IMG/VR virus record: IMGVR_UViG_3300000117_000306
Span: 1-22,116 of that record
Length of the DNA stretch: 22,116 bases
Strand: one strand, 5' to 3'
DNA from: a virus
Below, one piece after another: positions 7,964-14,195 of the stretch. Made by a program: the position numbers and the translations under genes. The notes beneath the pieces are model-generated. The model was given only the letters and a program-made list of their open reading frames with translations, did no database searches and was not told the DNA's origin. The stretch's first letter is position 1. The number at the start of each line of letters is the position of its first letter.

Positions 7964-9112
7964 TCATTCGACCAGATGTAGGCCATGATTTTGCACTGGA
8001 ACACCGTCTAAATGGGATCGATCCTTCTTTCCTGAGAAAGAATTTATGAAATGTCCGTATATCCTCTGAAACACACCTACCCCATGACCTAGTTCCTTGG
8101 CACACTCAGCATCAGCAGTGTTAGGTTGACTTATTAATTCGGACGCTCTGGTATGCCGACAGGTGTATATATCTCTTGCAGCATAGCCTCTTCTTTGGAG
8201 AGGGATTTTCATTTCTTGGTGAATAGCTTTAAATCTCTTATAAAGAGGTTTTCTGTCCCTAATAATATTCCCCTCTAAATTAACGAAAAGAAAATCATAT
8301 TCATCCAGGCTAGATACATATTTCCTGATAGATTCTCTCGCCCAAACTGGTATATAAACCCATCGGTGCTGGCAAGTTTTAGTTGTGTCAATACCGCTTT
8401 GTTTGACTGATTGGTAAATATGAACATCTTCAAAACCGTCACTAAAACAATCTTTTGTAACAGCCAAGATTTCTCCCGTCCTTAAACCGCACCCAAACCC
8501 CAAAATTAAGATTAAGTTAAAATCACCACGCCTTGTGTAGTCAAAACGATTTGCTGCAGAGATTAGCTTTTGTCTTTCTGGTTCTTCATATTTATCGACA
8601 GGTAGCTTCTGCGTAGCCTGCACCTCTATACCATCTACAGGGTTGGGCCAGATTTGATGTTTTTTGAAAACCTGTCTACACGGTATTAACCGATTTTTTA
8701 TTTCAGAGGAAGAATATTGGCTACCATCTTTTTTACGCCAGCTAGATTTGATATCGTCAATCTCAGTCTGATGTATCGCACCTAATACCCTACCTTTAAG
8801 TTTCGGTATCCAGTAAATTTCGAGATCGCTTTTAATCTCTGTATAGGTTTTTTTATTACAGATTAAATTAAGGTATCGATCAACAGCAGATTCAAATGGA
8901 AGTAGGTAATAGTCGTTTCCTAGTTTCCCTATTTTATTTTCTTCTGCGCGGATTGCTCTTAGCTTTTTCGCTGCTTCAATATGCCTTGCATTGTATGGCG
9001 AGTACGATTTGTCGAGCAATTCTTGTTTGTCTTTCCCCCATCTGATAAGAATTTGTTCTCCAAATTGCCACACTCCGGTTGCAAGTTTTCTAACGATTCT
9101 TTGTCTAGCCAT
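7964..9112 (-). CDS. int: Tyrosine-recombinase phage integrase
   Basis: A 382-residue integrase catalysing site-specific recombination between attP and the chromosomal tRNA-Glu site. The start is ATG at 9112 (MARQRIVRKL), which has GGAGG 7 nt upstream; a longer reading to 9196 has no such site and lies inside xis. N-terminal arm-binding domain (about 8-60, GVWQFGEQILIRW) resembles the DUF3596-type arm domain. A SAM-like core-binding domain follows (about 70-170), then the catalytic domain. Catalytic residues: Arg211 in GCGLRTGEI, box II TCRHTRAS with Arg319, His343 in LGHG and nucleophile Tyr352 in RIYGHF. The first position of the HxxR box is Tyr, a substitution seen in many phage integrases. 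Its 3' end lies 6 nt from the right-hand arm repeats of attP. Confidence 0.93.
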   Translation of the reverse strand: MARQRIVRKLATGVWQFGEQILIRWGKDKQELLDKSYSPYNARHIEAAKKLRAIRAEENKIGKLGNDYYLLPFESAVDRYLNLICNKKTYTEIKSDLEIYWIPKLKGRVLGAIHQTEIDDIKSSWRKKDGSQYSSSEIKNRLIPCRQVFKKHQIWPNPVDGIEVQATQKLPVDKYEEPERQKLISAANRFDYTRRGDFNLILILGFGCGLRTGEILAVTKDCFSDGFEDVHIYQSVKQSGIDTTKTCQHRWVYIPVWARESIRKYVSSLDEYDFLFVNLEGNIIRDRKPLYKRFKAIHQEMKIPLQRRGYAARDIYTCRHTRASELISQPNTADAECAKELGHGVGVFQRIYGHFINSFSGKKDRSHLDGVPVQNHGLHLVE

Positions 9113-9267
9113 TGGTTGACCTCCCGCAAGTTCACCAAAATTTGCCTGCCTACTATAATGTAATGTTTCCCTTCGTCCCAATGCCGTTTTTTCCATCCAT
9201 CAAAAACGCCGTCTGTAATACCTAAATCGGCTGAGAACTTTCTTCTATGAATAAATTCTAAATTCAT
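8959..9267 (-). CDS. xis: Excisionase-like recombination directionality factor (Xis)
   Basis: A 102-residue reading frame with ATG at 9267 and AGGAG 6 nt upstream. Residues 1-54 look like a DUF1233-type phage excisionase. They give a compact winged-helix pattern: short N-terminal strand, helix FSADLGI, then GWKKRHWDEGKHYIIV, then LREVNQWL. Xis proteins bend attP/attR DNA and steer the integrase toward excision. The int start codon lies at xis codon 52, so the last 50 residues are encoded in the same DNA as the integrase N-terminus in another frame (154-nt overlap). That tail is polar and may not be needed. The gene sits directly between the recombination operon and int, as in lambda (xis-int overlap). 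Confidence 0.75.
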   Translation of the reverse strand: MNLEFIHRRKFSADLGITDGVFDGWKKRHWDEGKHYIIVGRQILVNLREVNQWLDKESLENLQPECGNLENKFLSDGGKTNKNCSTNRTRHTMQGILKQRKS

Positions 9268-9276
9268 TTTATTCTC

Positions 9277-9549
9277 CTAATACGGCACATCGTCATTGAA
9301 AAACTTATCAAGGTCAGCCGTTGTTGGCTTCTCTGCCACGCTTGCGTTAGACCCTTCAGACTTTTTCTCTTTTCCGATTTTGCCAGAGAGGAACCCTCCG
9401 TTTTCACCTTTACGGTTATAAGCGTTTAGAAAATACCACTTACCCTCAATATTGATCGAGCCAGACCAATCAGCGTGCCAATCCTCTTTCTTCTCTCTCT
9501 GTGGGTTCAGAGTAAACGTCCCAACGTCATCAAATTTCTTATTATTCAT
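9277..9549 (-). CDS. Small phage protein, possible ssDNA-binding / recombination accessory
   Basis: A 90-residue protein; its ATG overlaps the end of the exonuclease gene by 8 nt. The core EDWHADWSGSINIEG, then KWYFLNAYNRK, then GGFLSGKIG has the alternating pattern of a short beta-barrel. It resembles small phage proteins of the kind H-x-D-[YW]-x-G-x-[IV]-x-[IV]-x-G-x-x-[YW] found beside recombination genes and often suggested to be OB-fold-like. The C-terminus is disordered with an acidic end (DLDKFFNDDVPY), similar in style to SSB acidic tails. Position after ERF and exonuclease genes supports a role in recombination, but a binding function is inference. Confidence 0.6.
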   Translation of the reverse strand: MNNKKFDDVGTFTLNPQREKKEDWHADWSGSINIEGKWYFLNAYNRKGENGGFLSGKIGKEKKSEGSNASVAEKPTTADLDKFFNDDVPY

Positions 9550-10204
9550 TCATGCTTCTCCTTTTGTTAACTCGTTCATTGAGTTCATTAATAAATTTTT
9601 CGGCCTCTTCCATCATCATCGCCATGCGTTCTGGATCTATTGGAAAAGGTATGATCATTAGTTGCTGTGCTTCTTCGACTCGAGGATCGTACTGTACAAA
9701 GTCAACTTCAGTCGCTCCGGTACAAGCTGCTTGGCATAGCATCTGCCATTGGTAGTCTGAATTGATTTGATCGATCCACCGCGTATCTGTTTTCGGTACA
9801 CCCTCAAGGTTTAACTGAATGAGGGCATCGTGCTTATCTGAGTATGGGCATTTAATTTCAATGAGTTTATTTTCCAAAATCAGTTTGCCATCAGGGCTTG
9901 CTGCTAATCCTTCCAACGTTGGGTGGTCAACAAGTCCCATCTCTTCTATTGAATCTCCTGTAGCTAACTCGTAAGCTCTCCGCGCATCTGGTTCATATAA
10001 TGTTCCCCAATCCGTTGCACTCGAACGAAAGGATTGAGTGCTTCTTTCTCGCCTTATGTTCATTTTTTGATTCTGAAGTTCAATAAGTAGGTTTTCTCGT
10101 GCCGCTAAATAACCGCCGCGTTTACCTGGCATGATGTGTCCAATAACACTAGCGGTTAATTTCCCCATCCGCGCCTCGTACCATTCCCTACTTCCCTGCT
10201 TCAA
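9542..10204 (-). CDS. YqaJ / lambda-type 5'-3' exonuclease
   Basis: A 220-residue nuclease of the YqaJ (lambda exonuclease-like) family. It would resect double-strand ends so that the ERF partner can anneal the single strands. The start is TTG at 10204; AAGGAG lies 8 nt upstream and the frame includes the N-terminal motif GSREWYEARMGKLTAS that the family needs. Later ATGs would remove it. PD-(D/E)xK core: W66-G67 and E71 (TDWGTLYEPDA), D105 (SPDG), E116 and K118 (LIEIKCP), followed by YQWQM (151-155), the usual family motif. The start overlaps the ERF gene by 17 nt and the stop overlaps the next gene by 8 nt, so the three are one translational unit. Confidence 0.92.
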   Translation of the reverse strand: MKQGSREWYEARMGKLTASVIGHIMPGKRGGYLAARENLLIELQNQKMNIRRERSTQSFRSSATDWGTLYEPDARRAYELATGDSIEEMGLVDHPTLEGLAASPDGKLILENKLIEIKCPYSDKHDALIQLNLEGVPKTDTRWIDQINSDYQWQMLCQAACTGATEVDFVQYDPRVEEAQQLMIIPFPIDPERMAMMMEEAEKFINELNERVNKRRSMNE

Positions 10205-10838
10205 CAGCCTGACTCCTTGCCTCTTTTATAATGTCATGCCCAGCCGAAAAACGTTTCTTGTATTCTTTGTCCAGTTCCTTGAAATCATTACCCTGAGTTA
10301 TTTCTTTGTATTTTTTTGCAAGCTCTACTTTGTTTTTGGTTTTCATTAGGTCGTAGATTGCGCTGGCAATCATAATTTCTGACTCTCCTTGTGGCTCTGG
10401 AGCGACAAATTCTTTGACGGTGTTAGATTCTTCTTGACCATCTACGTCGTCGGGATCTTTCTCAAAGGTTAGATTGAGAAGTAATTGAAGATTGTACCGT
10501 CGCCAGTAGGTTATTTTTTTACCGTACTCTTGGTCAAAACTCGGTCTATCTAAGACGCTTGATCCGCAAGTTGTAATAGAAGACGAAGAATCCACATGGG
10601 TTATAGTCGTTTGCACGTCGAGGACAAATTGATCTTCAATTACTCGGGTTGAAGAATTGTTGCTAACGATCAGCCCTTGTTCTTTTAAACAATGCTTGAT
10701 AGCTCCTACAAGTGCTTTGAGCGACGCAAACTTCCAACCACGGCCTGTCGTATCAACTTTCGAATCAACCTCTATCGGACCAATAGCTTCTGCGACATTT
10801 TGGAGTGCAATGTGTAGCATTTGATTTTTATTTCCCAT
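10188..10838 (-). CDS. erf: ERF-family single-strand annealing recombinase
   Basis: A 216-residue protein of the ERF superfamily (P22 Erf type), which anneals complementary single strands in phage recombination and genome circularisation. ATG 10838 has GAGGT 8 nt upstream. Typical features: short N-terminal helices, TGRGWKFASLKALV near 31-44, beta-strand core (about 55-95), and the diagnostic GKKITYWRRYNLQLLLNL followed by EKDPDDVDG (107-134), matching the family's ISYxRRYxLxxxLGI...EDDDG pattern. The C-terminal third is polar and probably a flexible partner-binding tail. First gene of the leftward operon, with its promoter in the 55-bp gap behind the repressor gene. Confidence 0.92.
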   Translation of the reverse strand: MGNKNQMLHIALQNVAEAIGPIEVDSKVDTTGRGWKFASLKALVGAIKHCLKEQGLIVSNNSSTRVIEDQFVLDVQTTITHVDSSSSITTCGSSVLDRPSFDQEYGKKITYWRRYNLQLLLNLTFEKDPDDVDGQEESNTVKEFVAPEPQGESEIMIASAIYDLMKTKNKVELAKKYKEITQGNDFKELDKEYKKRFSAGHDIIKEARSQAVEAGK

Positions 10839-10860
10839 CTATATTTACCTCATTGTTTTG

Positions 10861-10885
10861 GTACTTTTTATACACATCCTTAACA
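10861..10885 (-). promoter_or_regulatory. Candidate leftward early promoter (PL-like)
   Basis: Between the repressor stop and the ERF start the minus strand reads TATAAAAAGTAC (10872 down to 10861), containing TATAAA as a possible -10. The identical 12-mer occurs in the rightward early promoter at 12753-12764, facing the other way. The -35 is not clear. The position matches lambda PL: just downstream of the leftward repressor gene and upstream of the recombination operon. Confidence 0.45.
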
Positions 10886-10903
10886 AAAAAAAGCTAACTG
10901 CTT
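10885..10903 (-). terminator. Weak intrinsic terminator candidate after repressor gene
   Basis: On the minus strand AAGC-AGTTA-GCTT is followed directly by a run of T. The stem is only 4 bp and includes the repressor stop codon, so strength is doubtful; it could reduce read-through into the ERF operon. Confidence 0.3.
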
Positions 10904-11541
10904 ACTTGATGTCCAATGACCAGACCTACACTGTCTTCTTCGTTGATTTCTATTGTCCGGTTTGGAAAATTATCGTTAAGCAAAGTCGCAAGATTGTCCC
11001 CTAAATATTTTGCAAAAGTAATTTTGTTTTTGCCGTTCACACAAATCATCTTCCCGGCTTTTAAATCTGCTTCGAAATCAACGTAGCAAATAGCGCCGCT
11101 CGGTAATAAGGGTGCATTCGCCTCGCTCAACACTTCAATGCAGTACGTCTGTTCGCTGTGCTTACCGGGCCAATAGACCTGGTGCTCAGATTTCGTTCTT
11201 CTCTTAATGTGATTACTTATTGCCAATTCTGTTTCTCCCACGAGCCAGTTCACATCAGCAGCACCTTGGGCGGGGGCTGGCGTTCGTACCTGGCTGGCTA
11301 TCCGATTCGCCTCAGATTCTAATCTTGGGCTAAAATCTCTTAATTCGATTTGTAAAATTTCGCAGAACTGAACGCCATGTAAAAGATTAATGTCGTTTAT
11401 GCCGTTAAGCATATGGCTGACCGATGAATAAGCTCCTGATTTGAACCCCATCAGTTGAGCAATCTTCTCGTATGTCAGCCCCATTCCGCGAGCTTTTTCG
11501 TTATATATCTGTTTTAGCTTTGCGCTTTCTTCTTTTCGCAT
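10894..11541 (-). CDS. CI-like repressor, HTH plus degenerate S24 (LexA-like) domain
   Basis: A 215-residue repressor from ATG 11541 (MRKEESAKLK); the frame is open further upstream but that stretch is hydrophobic and carries the operators. N-terminal HTH at about 23-52 (TYEKIAQLMGF, then SVSHMLNG). C-terminal S24-like dimerisation domain: IEVLSEANAPLLPSGAICYVD aligns with the family pattern V-x-G-D-S-M-x-P-x-x-x-x-G-D. At the serine nucleophile position there is Ala141, so DSM reads EAN. A lysine is present in TFAKYL (Lys178). No Ala-Gly cleavage site is evident in the linker. The protein may therefore not self-cleave under SOS. It is transcribed leftward, with operators over its promoter. 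Probably the lysogenic repressor of this phage. Confidence 0.8.
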   Translation of the reverse strand: MRKEESAKLKQIYNEKARGMGLTYEKIAQLMGFKSGAYSSVSHMLNGINDINLLHGVQFCEILQIELRDFSPRLESEANRIASQVRTPAPAQGAADVNWLVGETELAISNHIKRRTKSEHQVYWPGKHSEQTYCIEVLSEANAPLLPSGAICYVDFEADLKAGKMICVNGKNKITFAKYLGDNLATLLNDNFPNRTIEINEEDSVGLVIGHQVSS

Positions 11542-11589
11542 TACACTATCCCGAATTAGCAATTCAAGGATAGTATCGCTTCCACCAAA

Positions 11590-11627
11590 TGTATACAAGC
11601 AGTATTTAATAACATACAAAATGTATG
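11590..11627 (-). promoter_or_regulatory. Repressor-gene promoter with two palindromic operators
   Basis: On the minus strand, -35-like TTGTAT (11619-11614) and -10-like TATACA (11595-11590) are 18 nt apart, about 50 nt upstream of the repressor ATG. The -35 lies inside a perfect palindrome, CATACA-AAA-TGTATG (11613-11627). The -10 lies in TGTATACA (11590-11597). This layout fits negative autoregulation or repression by a neighbouring regulator. Confidence 0.6.
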
Positions 11628-11706
11628 GCGGGTTAGAAACAATCTCAAAAATCTTTAATGTTGTAAATGCAAAACGTGTCAAAAAACGCAAATAAAATAA
11701 ATATTT

Positions 11707-11735
11707 TTAACAAAAAATAACAAAAGTGGTAAACT
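11707..11735 (+). promoter_or_regulatory. Promoter for rightward HTH regulator
   Basis: TTAACA (11707-11712), 17-nt A-rich spacer, TAAACT (11730-11735). The ATG of the downstream regulator begins at 11741, only 5 nt after the -10, so the message would be leaderless or nearly so. Confidence 0.5.
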
Positions 11736-11740
11736 TAGGT

Positions 11741-12319
11741 ATGACCGACAAACGATTAAAAAAAGTTTTCGAGGATTATAAAAGAAAAACTGGTCAGTCG
11801 ATTACAGCTACGTCCAAAAAAATTGGTTGGTCAACTTCTAAACTTGGCCTGTTCTTGACCGGAGCTCGAAAAATCTCTGTCGAAGACGCCATTGTTGCCG
11901 CTAATTTTTTTAACGTTGACCCAAGAGAAATCAAACCAGATTGCGTTATGCCGCAAGTGCTCCGTATCAAGGTCGATCATGTGGTGAGTGGCGCGACACC
12001 CCTTTCAAAATATCGAGATTTCCCAGTGCCAAATCTCCGTCGATTTAGCATTTATGTCGATGAGCCATTAAAATTTGAAGCAGGGGATGATGTAGTAGCT
12101 AGCGAATTTAAAGAAAATAATTTTGTCTCCCAAAATTGTTTCATAACCTGTAACCACCCAAACGAGCCTATACCTCAATCGACCACATGGCCTGCAACCC
12201 TCGCACCGTCTTGGATTTTGAAAAAAGACAATAAGATGCGATTAATTAAAAATATGGGTAAGCCAAAAAGACGAGGCTGGAAAGTCATAGGGTACATCGT
12301 TGCTATCCGGTATTTCTAA
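11741..12319 (+). CDS. HTH transcriptional regulator with S24-like remnant
   Basis: A 192-residue protein (start ATG 11741; a GTG at 11726 lies in the promoter spacer and is less likely). Residues 1-65 form an XRE-like HTH: KRKTGQSITATSKKIGWSTSKLGLFLTGARKISVEDA shows the usual helix-turn-helix spacing. The C-terminal part resembles a peptidase S24 / CI dimerisation fold in its strand pattern (FSIYVDEPLKFEAGDDVVASEF, ending WKVIGYIVAIRYF) but lacks the DSM nucleophile motif. It may serve only for oligomerisation. It is divergent from the repressor gene across a region of about 200 bp. It could be a second repressor or a Cro-like antagonist; the sequence does not tell which. Confidence 0.7.
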   Translation: MTDKRLKKVFEDYKRKTGQSITATSKKIGWSTSKLGLFLTGARKISVEDAIVAANFFNVDPREIKPDCVMPQVLRIKVDHVVSGATPLSKYRDFPVPNLRRFSIYVDEPLKFEAGDDVVASEFKENNFVSQNCFITCNHPNEPIPQSTTWPATLAPSWILKKDNKMRLIKNMGKPKRRGWKVIGYIVAIRYF

Positions 12320-12346
12320 CTGCGACAATTTTTCTCATCATTTTAT

Positions 12347-12376
12347 TTGACAATATAACCATACAGATTGTATGGT
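12347..12376 (+). promoter_or_regulatory. Promoter overlapped by palindromic operator
   Basis: TTGACA (12347-12352), 18-nt spacer, TATGGT (12371-12376). A perfect 17-bp inverted repeat, CCATACA-GAT-TGTATGG (12359-12375), covers the -10. Its half-sites and 3-nt spacing are the same as in the operator at 11613-11627. The expected transcription start is at or beside the ATG at 12384. Confidence 0.65.
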
Positions 12377-12383
12377 TCAATGC

Positions 12384-12731
12384 ATGGATACGAATAGCAT
12401 AATAAGAAAAAATCTTTCAGCCGAGCTAAAACGACAATCGTATAAGGCTATTGATATCACCAAAGCAACCAAATTATCTGCACGCCAGGTTAAACAAATT
12501 CTTTGTAATCAACAAAAATCCTTAAAAATAAATTTATTCCACGCCATTGAAATATGCGATTTTTTAGGCGTAAGCGTCGATGAAATGCTAGGTCGGGATA
12601 TGTCACGGACGACGAAGGTTGCTAAAATAAAGAAACAAATTTTTGAATATCGCGATTTAAGAAAACAGCGTGATACAGATTTATCGACTAAGGCAGACGA
12701 ACTGTTCAAATTAATTAACGATCTACACTGA
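12384..12731 (+). CDS. Small XRE-family HTH regulator
   Basis: A 115-residue protein. I chose ATG 12384 (MDTNSIIRKN) because the upstream in-frame ATG at 12372 lies inside the -10/operator. HTH at about 18-48: KAIDITKATKLSARQVKQILCNQQKSLKINLFHAIEICDFLGVSVDEML, the common Cro/C1-type layout. The C-terminal 40 residues are a charged helix (KIKKQIFEYRDLRKQRDTDL) that could dimerise. It has no ribosome binding site, consistent with a leaderless message. Its promoter carries the same operator as the repressor promoter, so it belongs to the same switch. It may act as Cro or as a CII-like regulator. Confidence 0.7.
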   Translation: MDTNSIIRKNLSAELKRQSYKAIDITKATKLSARQVKQILCNQQKSLKINLFHAIEICDFLGVSVDEMLGRDMSRTTKVAKIKKQIFEYRDLRKQRDTDLSTKADELFKLINDLH

Positions 12732-12738
12732 TTTTTTC

Positions 12739-12783
12739 TTGCATGAAAACTATATAAAAAGTACAGTTAGTTTATCTACTGTA
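12739..12783 (+). promoter_or_regulatory. Candidate rightward early promoter (PR-like) with operator
   Basis: TTGCAT (12739-12744) and TACAGT (12762-12767) are 17 nt apart; an alternative -10 is TATATAA around 12751. The inverted repeat TACAGT-N10-ACTGTA (12762-12783) overlaps the site. The 12-mer TATAAAAAGTAC (12753-12764) recurs in the leftward early promoter at 10861-10872. The gene at 12798 follows with AGGA 6 nt before its ATG. Confidence 0.5.
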
Positions 12784-12797
12784 TATGTGAGGAACTT

Positions 12798-13109
12798 ATG
12801 TACCCGACAACTTTTCGAAGACCCATTCCCCTTGGTGAGTGGATAGAGGCTAAACGGTTAAAGAAAACCGATGCAGCAAAGCATTTCGATTTCGCTTTAG
12901 TCACGATTCAAAAATTAATAGCGGGTAAGCGAGACATCGGTGTGCTTAACAACGAAGAGTTAGTAGAGACAAAAGAAATCGAGGTTGTCAATATCCATGC
13001 GGATGGTCAAATGATCGGTTATCCAAAGTCTCAGAAAATTATCATCACAAGAAAAATCCATCCGCGAGGTGCGATGAAAAATTCAGAGTGGAGCACCAAG
13101 TTCATATGA
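12798..13109 (+). CDS. Small HTH-like protein, first gene of the rightward early operon
   Basis: A 103-residue protein with a good ribosome binding site (GAGGA before ATG). The N-terminal 45 residues (PLGEWIEAKRLKKTDAAKHFDFALVTIQKLIAGKRDIGVL) look like a lambda-repressor-type or Cro-like HTH. The C-terminal part is beta-strand-like and basic (VVNIHADGQMIGYPKSQKIIITRK). It is the first gene after the PR-like promoter, the slot of cro or cII in lambdoid phages. The protein does not otherwise resemble either. Its stop codon overlaps the next start (ATGA). Confidence 0.6.
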   Translation: MYPTTFRRPIPLGEWIEAKRLKKTDAAKHFDFALVTIQKLIAGKRDIGVLNNEELVETKEIEVVNIHADGQMIGYPKSQKIIITRKIHPRGAMKNSEWSTKFI

Positions 13110-13486
13110 TCGACGCTGCCCATTTGAATGATTTTCTTGATGGCAGGGAGATTCGTGATGGTCAGTATGTTTCTCGCTGTCCTTTATGCACCAGTACGAG
13201 TCAGACTCTTTATTACAGAGATGGTCACACCGGGACAGTGATTGAGTGCAAGGTTGGCTGCGATAAGAAAGAACTGCTCTCATACTACGGTCTCTCAATG
13301 AAAGATCTTTTCCCCAATACCCAAACCTATGTGCGGCCTCCCTATGATCCAAGCGATGATTTGATGAACGCAAAGATTATTAAGGCTGCGCTAAAAAGAG
13401 GTGAAACGTGGTCCGACAGCGATTTGCTTTGGGCCTTCAACGTAAAAGATAGATTGCAAAAAAATGGATTTTTAAATGGACGTTGA
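13106..13486 (+). CDS. Stand-alone primase-type (CHC2-like) zinc-finger protein
   Basis: A 126-residue protein. ATG 13106 overlaps the previous stop (ATGA); a GTG at 13088 in the same frame is the alternative. Cysteines in RCPLC (Cys25, Cys28) and ECKVGC (Cys48, Cys52) form a four-cysteine zinc ribbon. The spacing and the intervening LYYRD and H-T-G-T-V-I-E-C strands resemble the N-terminal zinc-binding domain of DnaG/gp4-type primases. No TOPRIM or polymerase domain follows; the rest is a 70-residue helical tail. It would bind DNA and may work with the separate helicase two genes downstream. Position between a regulator and the initiator supports a replication role. Confidence 0.65.
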   Translation: MIDAAHLNDFLDGREIRDGQYVSRCPLCTSTSQTLYYRDGHTGTVIECKVGCDKKELLSYYGLSMKDLFPNTQTYVRPPYDPSDDLMNAKIIKAALKRGETWSDSDLLWAFNVKDRLQKNGFLNGR

Positions 13487-14195
13487 GGGTTTAAAAAAAA
13501 CAATAGCTCTCAAAGATCCAGTAGCAACCGCTATTTACTCTTTCCTCGGCACGCTACCAGACGGTCAAGCTGCGAACGCGAAAGGTATCATGGCACAATT
13601 TTTGATCGGCAAGGCTCGGTTCTATCGTGCGAGAAAACTATTGCTTCAGCACAACTTTATTGTTGAGCATAAGAAGCATTCTGACGACGGAAGTTTTGCA
13701 GGTGTTACTTATTCGGTTTCATGTGAAACCGCTATGCCGAAAACAGCACGCCGCGTTATCGAAAAAGATGAAGCGGTGGAGTTGGCACGGAAATTGATAA
13801 GAACAACAGATAATATATCTAACGATAATATATCTAACGATAATTTAAAACCTAAGATAAAAACATTGTCGGATCGTAATGCCGAAAACGGCATCACGGC
13901 GAATTACTCTGATGAATTTAATTATTTTTGGATGATTTTCACCCCAACGTTGGGAGCGAAGGGATCTAAGAGCGAAGCGTTCAAGGAGTGGAAAAAGTTG
14001 AGGTTTACAGATTCCGATGTCGAGCAAGTGTTAAAAATCTCTCAGGCCGAATACCTTAGAAAGTGTGCGGTTCGAAAGGCTGGCGAGTGGGATCCAAACT
14101 TCCCGCACGTTTGTCGGATTCTCAAACAGCGGTTGTGGGAAACCTGGGCTGAAATGCAAGTTGCTTCCCCAACGTTAAGGGAGATAATGATTTGA
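13476..14195 (+). CDS. Phage replication initiator, lambda O-like organisation
   Basis: A 239-residue protein; ATG 13476 overlaps the previous gene by 11 nt and has no clear ribosome binding site. N-terminal winged-helix domain (about 1-85: ALKDPVATAIYSFLG, KARFYRARKLLLQHNFIVEH). Middle linker (about 105-140) is polar and contains DNISNDNISNDN. C-terminal domain (about 150-235: FNYFWMIFTPTLGAKGSKSEAFKEWKKL, then WDPNFPHVCRILKQRLWETW) matches the FW-x-x-[YF]-P...K..A..AW.KL...P....WL....W module of phage replication proteins. These initiators bind the origin and load the helicase encoded next. The linker DNA holds tandem repeats, as lambda O does. Its end overlaps the helicase start. Confidence 0.75.
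   Translation: MDVEGLKKTIALKDPVATAIYSFLGTLPDGQAANAKGIMAQFLIGKARFYRARKLLLQHNFIVEHKKHSDDGSFAGVTYSVSCETAMPKTARRVIEKDEAVELARKLIRTTDNISNDNISNDNLKPKIKTLSDRNAENGITANYSDEFNYFWMIFTPTLGAKGSKSEAFKEWKKLRFTDSDVEQVLKISQAEYLRKCAVRKAGEWDPNFPHVCRILKQRLWETWAEMQVASPTLREIMI
13809..13851 (+). repeat. 15-bp tandem repeats in the initiator gene, candidate replication origin
   Basis: Two perfect copies of GATAATATATCTAAC (13809-13823, 13824-13838) and a diverged third (13839-13851, GATAATTTAAAAC). They are AT-rich and lie in the codons for the inter-domain linker of the O-like initiator. In lambda the initiator-binding iterons lie inside gene O in the same place. Function as origin is inference. Confidence 0.5.

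Noticed and set aside
11542-11691. 50-residue upstream extension of the repressor
   Set aside because: It covers the promoter and operators and encodes a hydrophobic segment unrelated to repressor N-termini; ATG 11541 precedes the HTH region properly.
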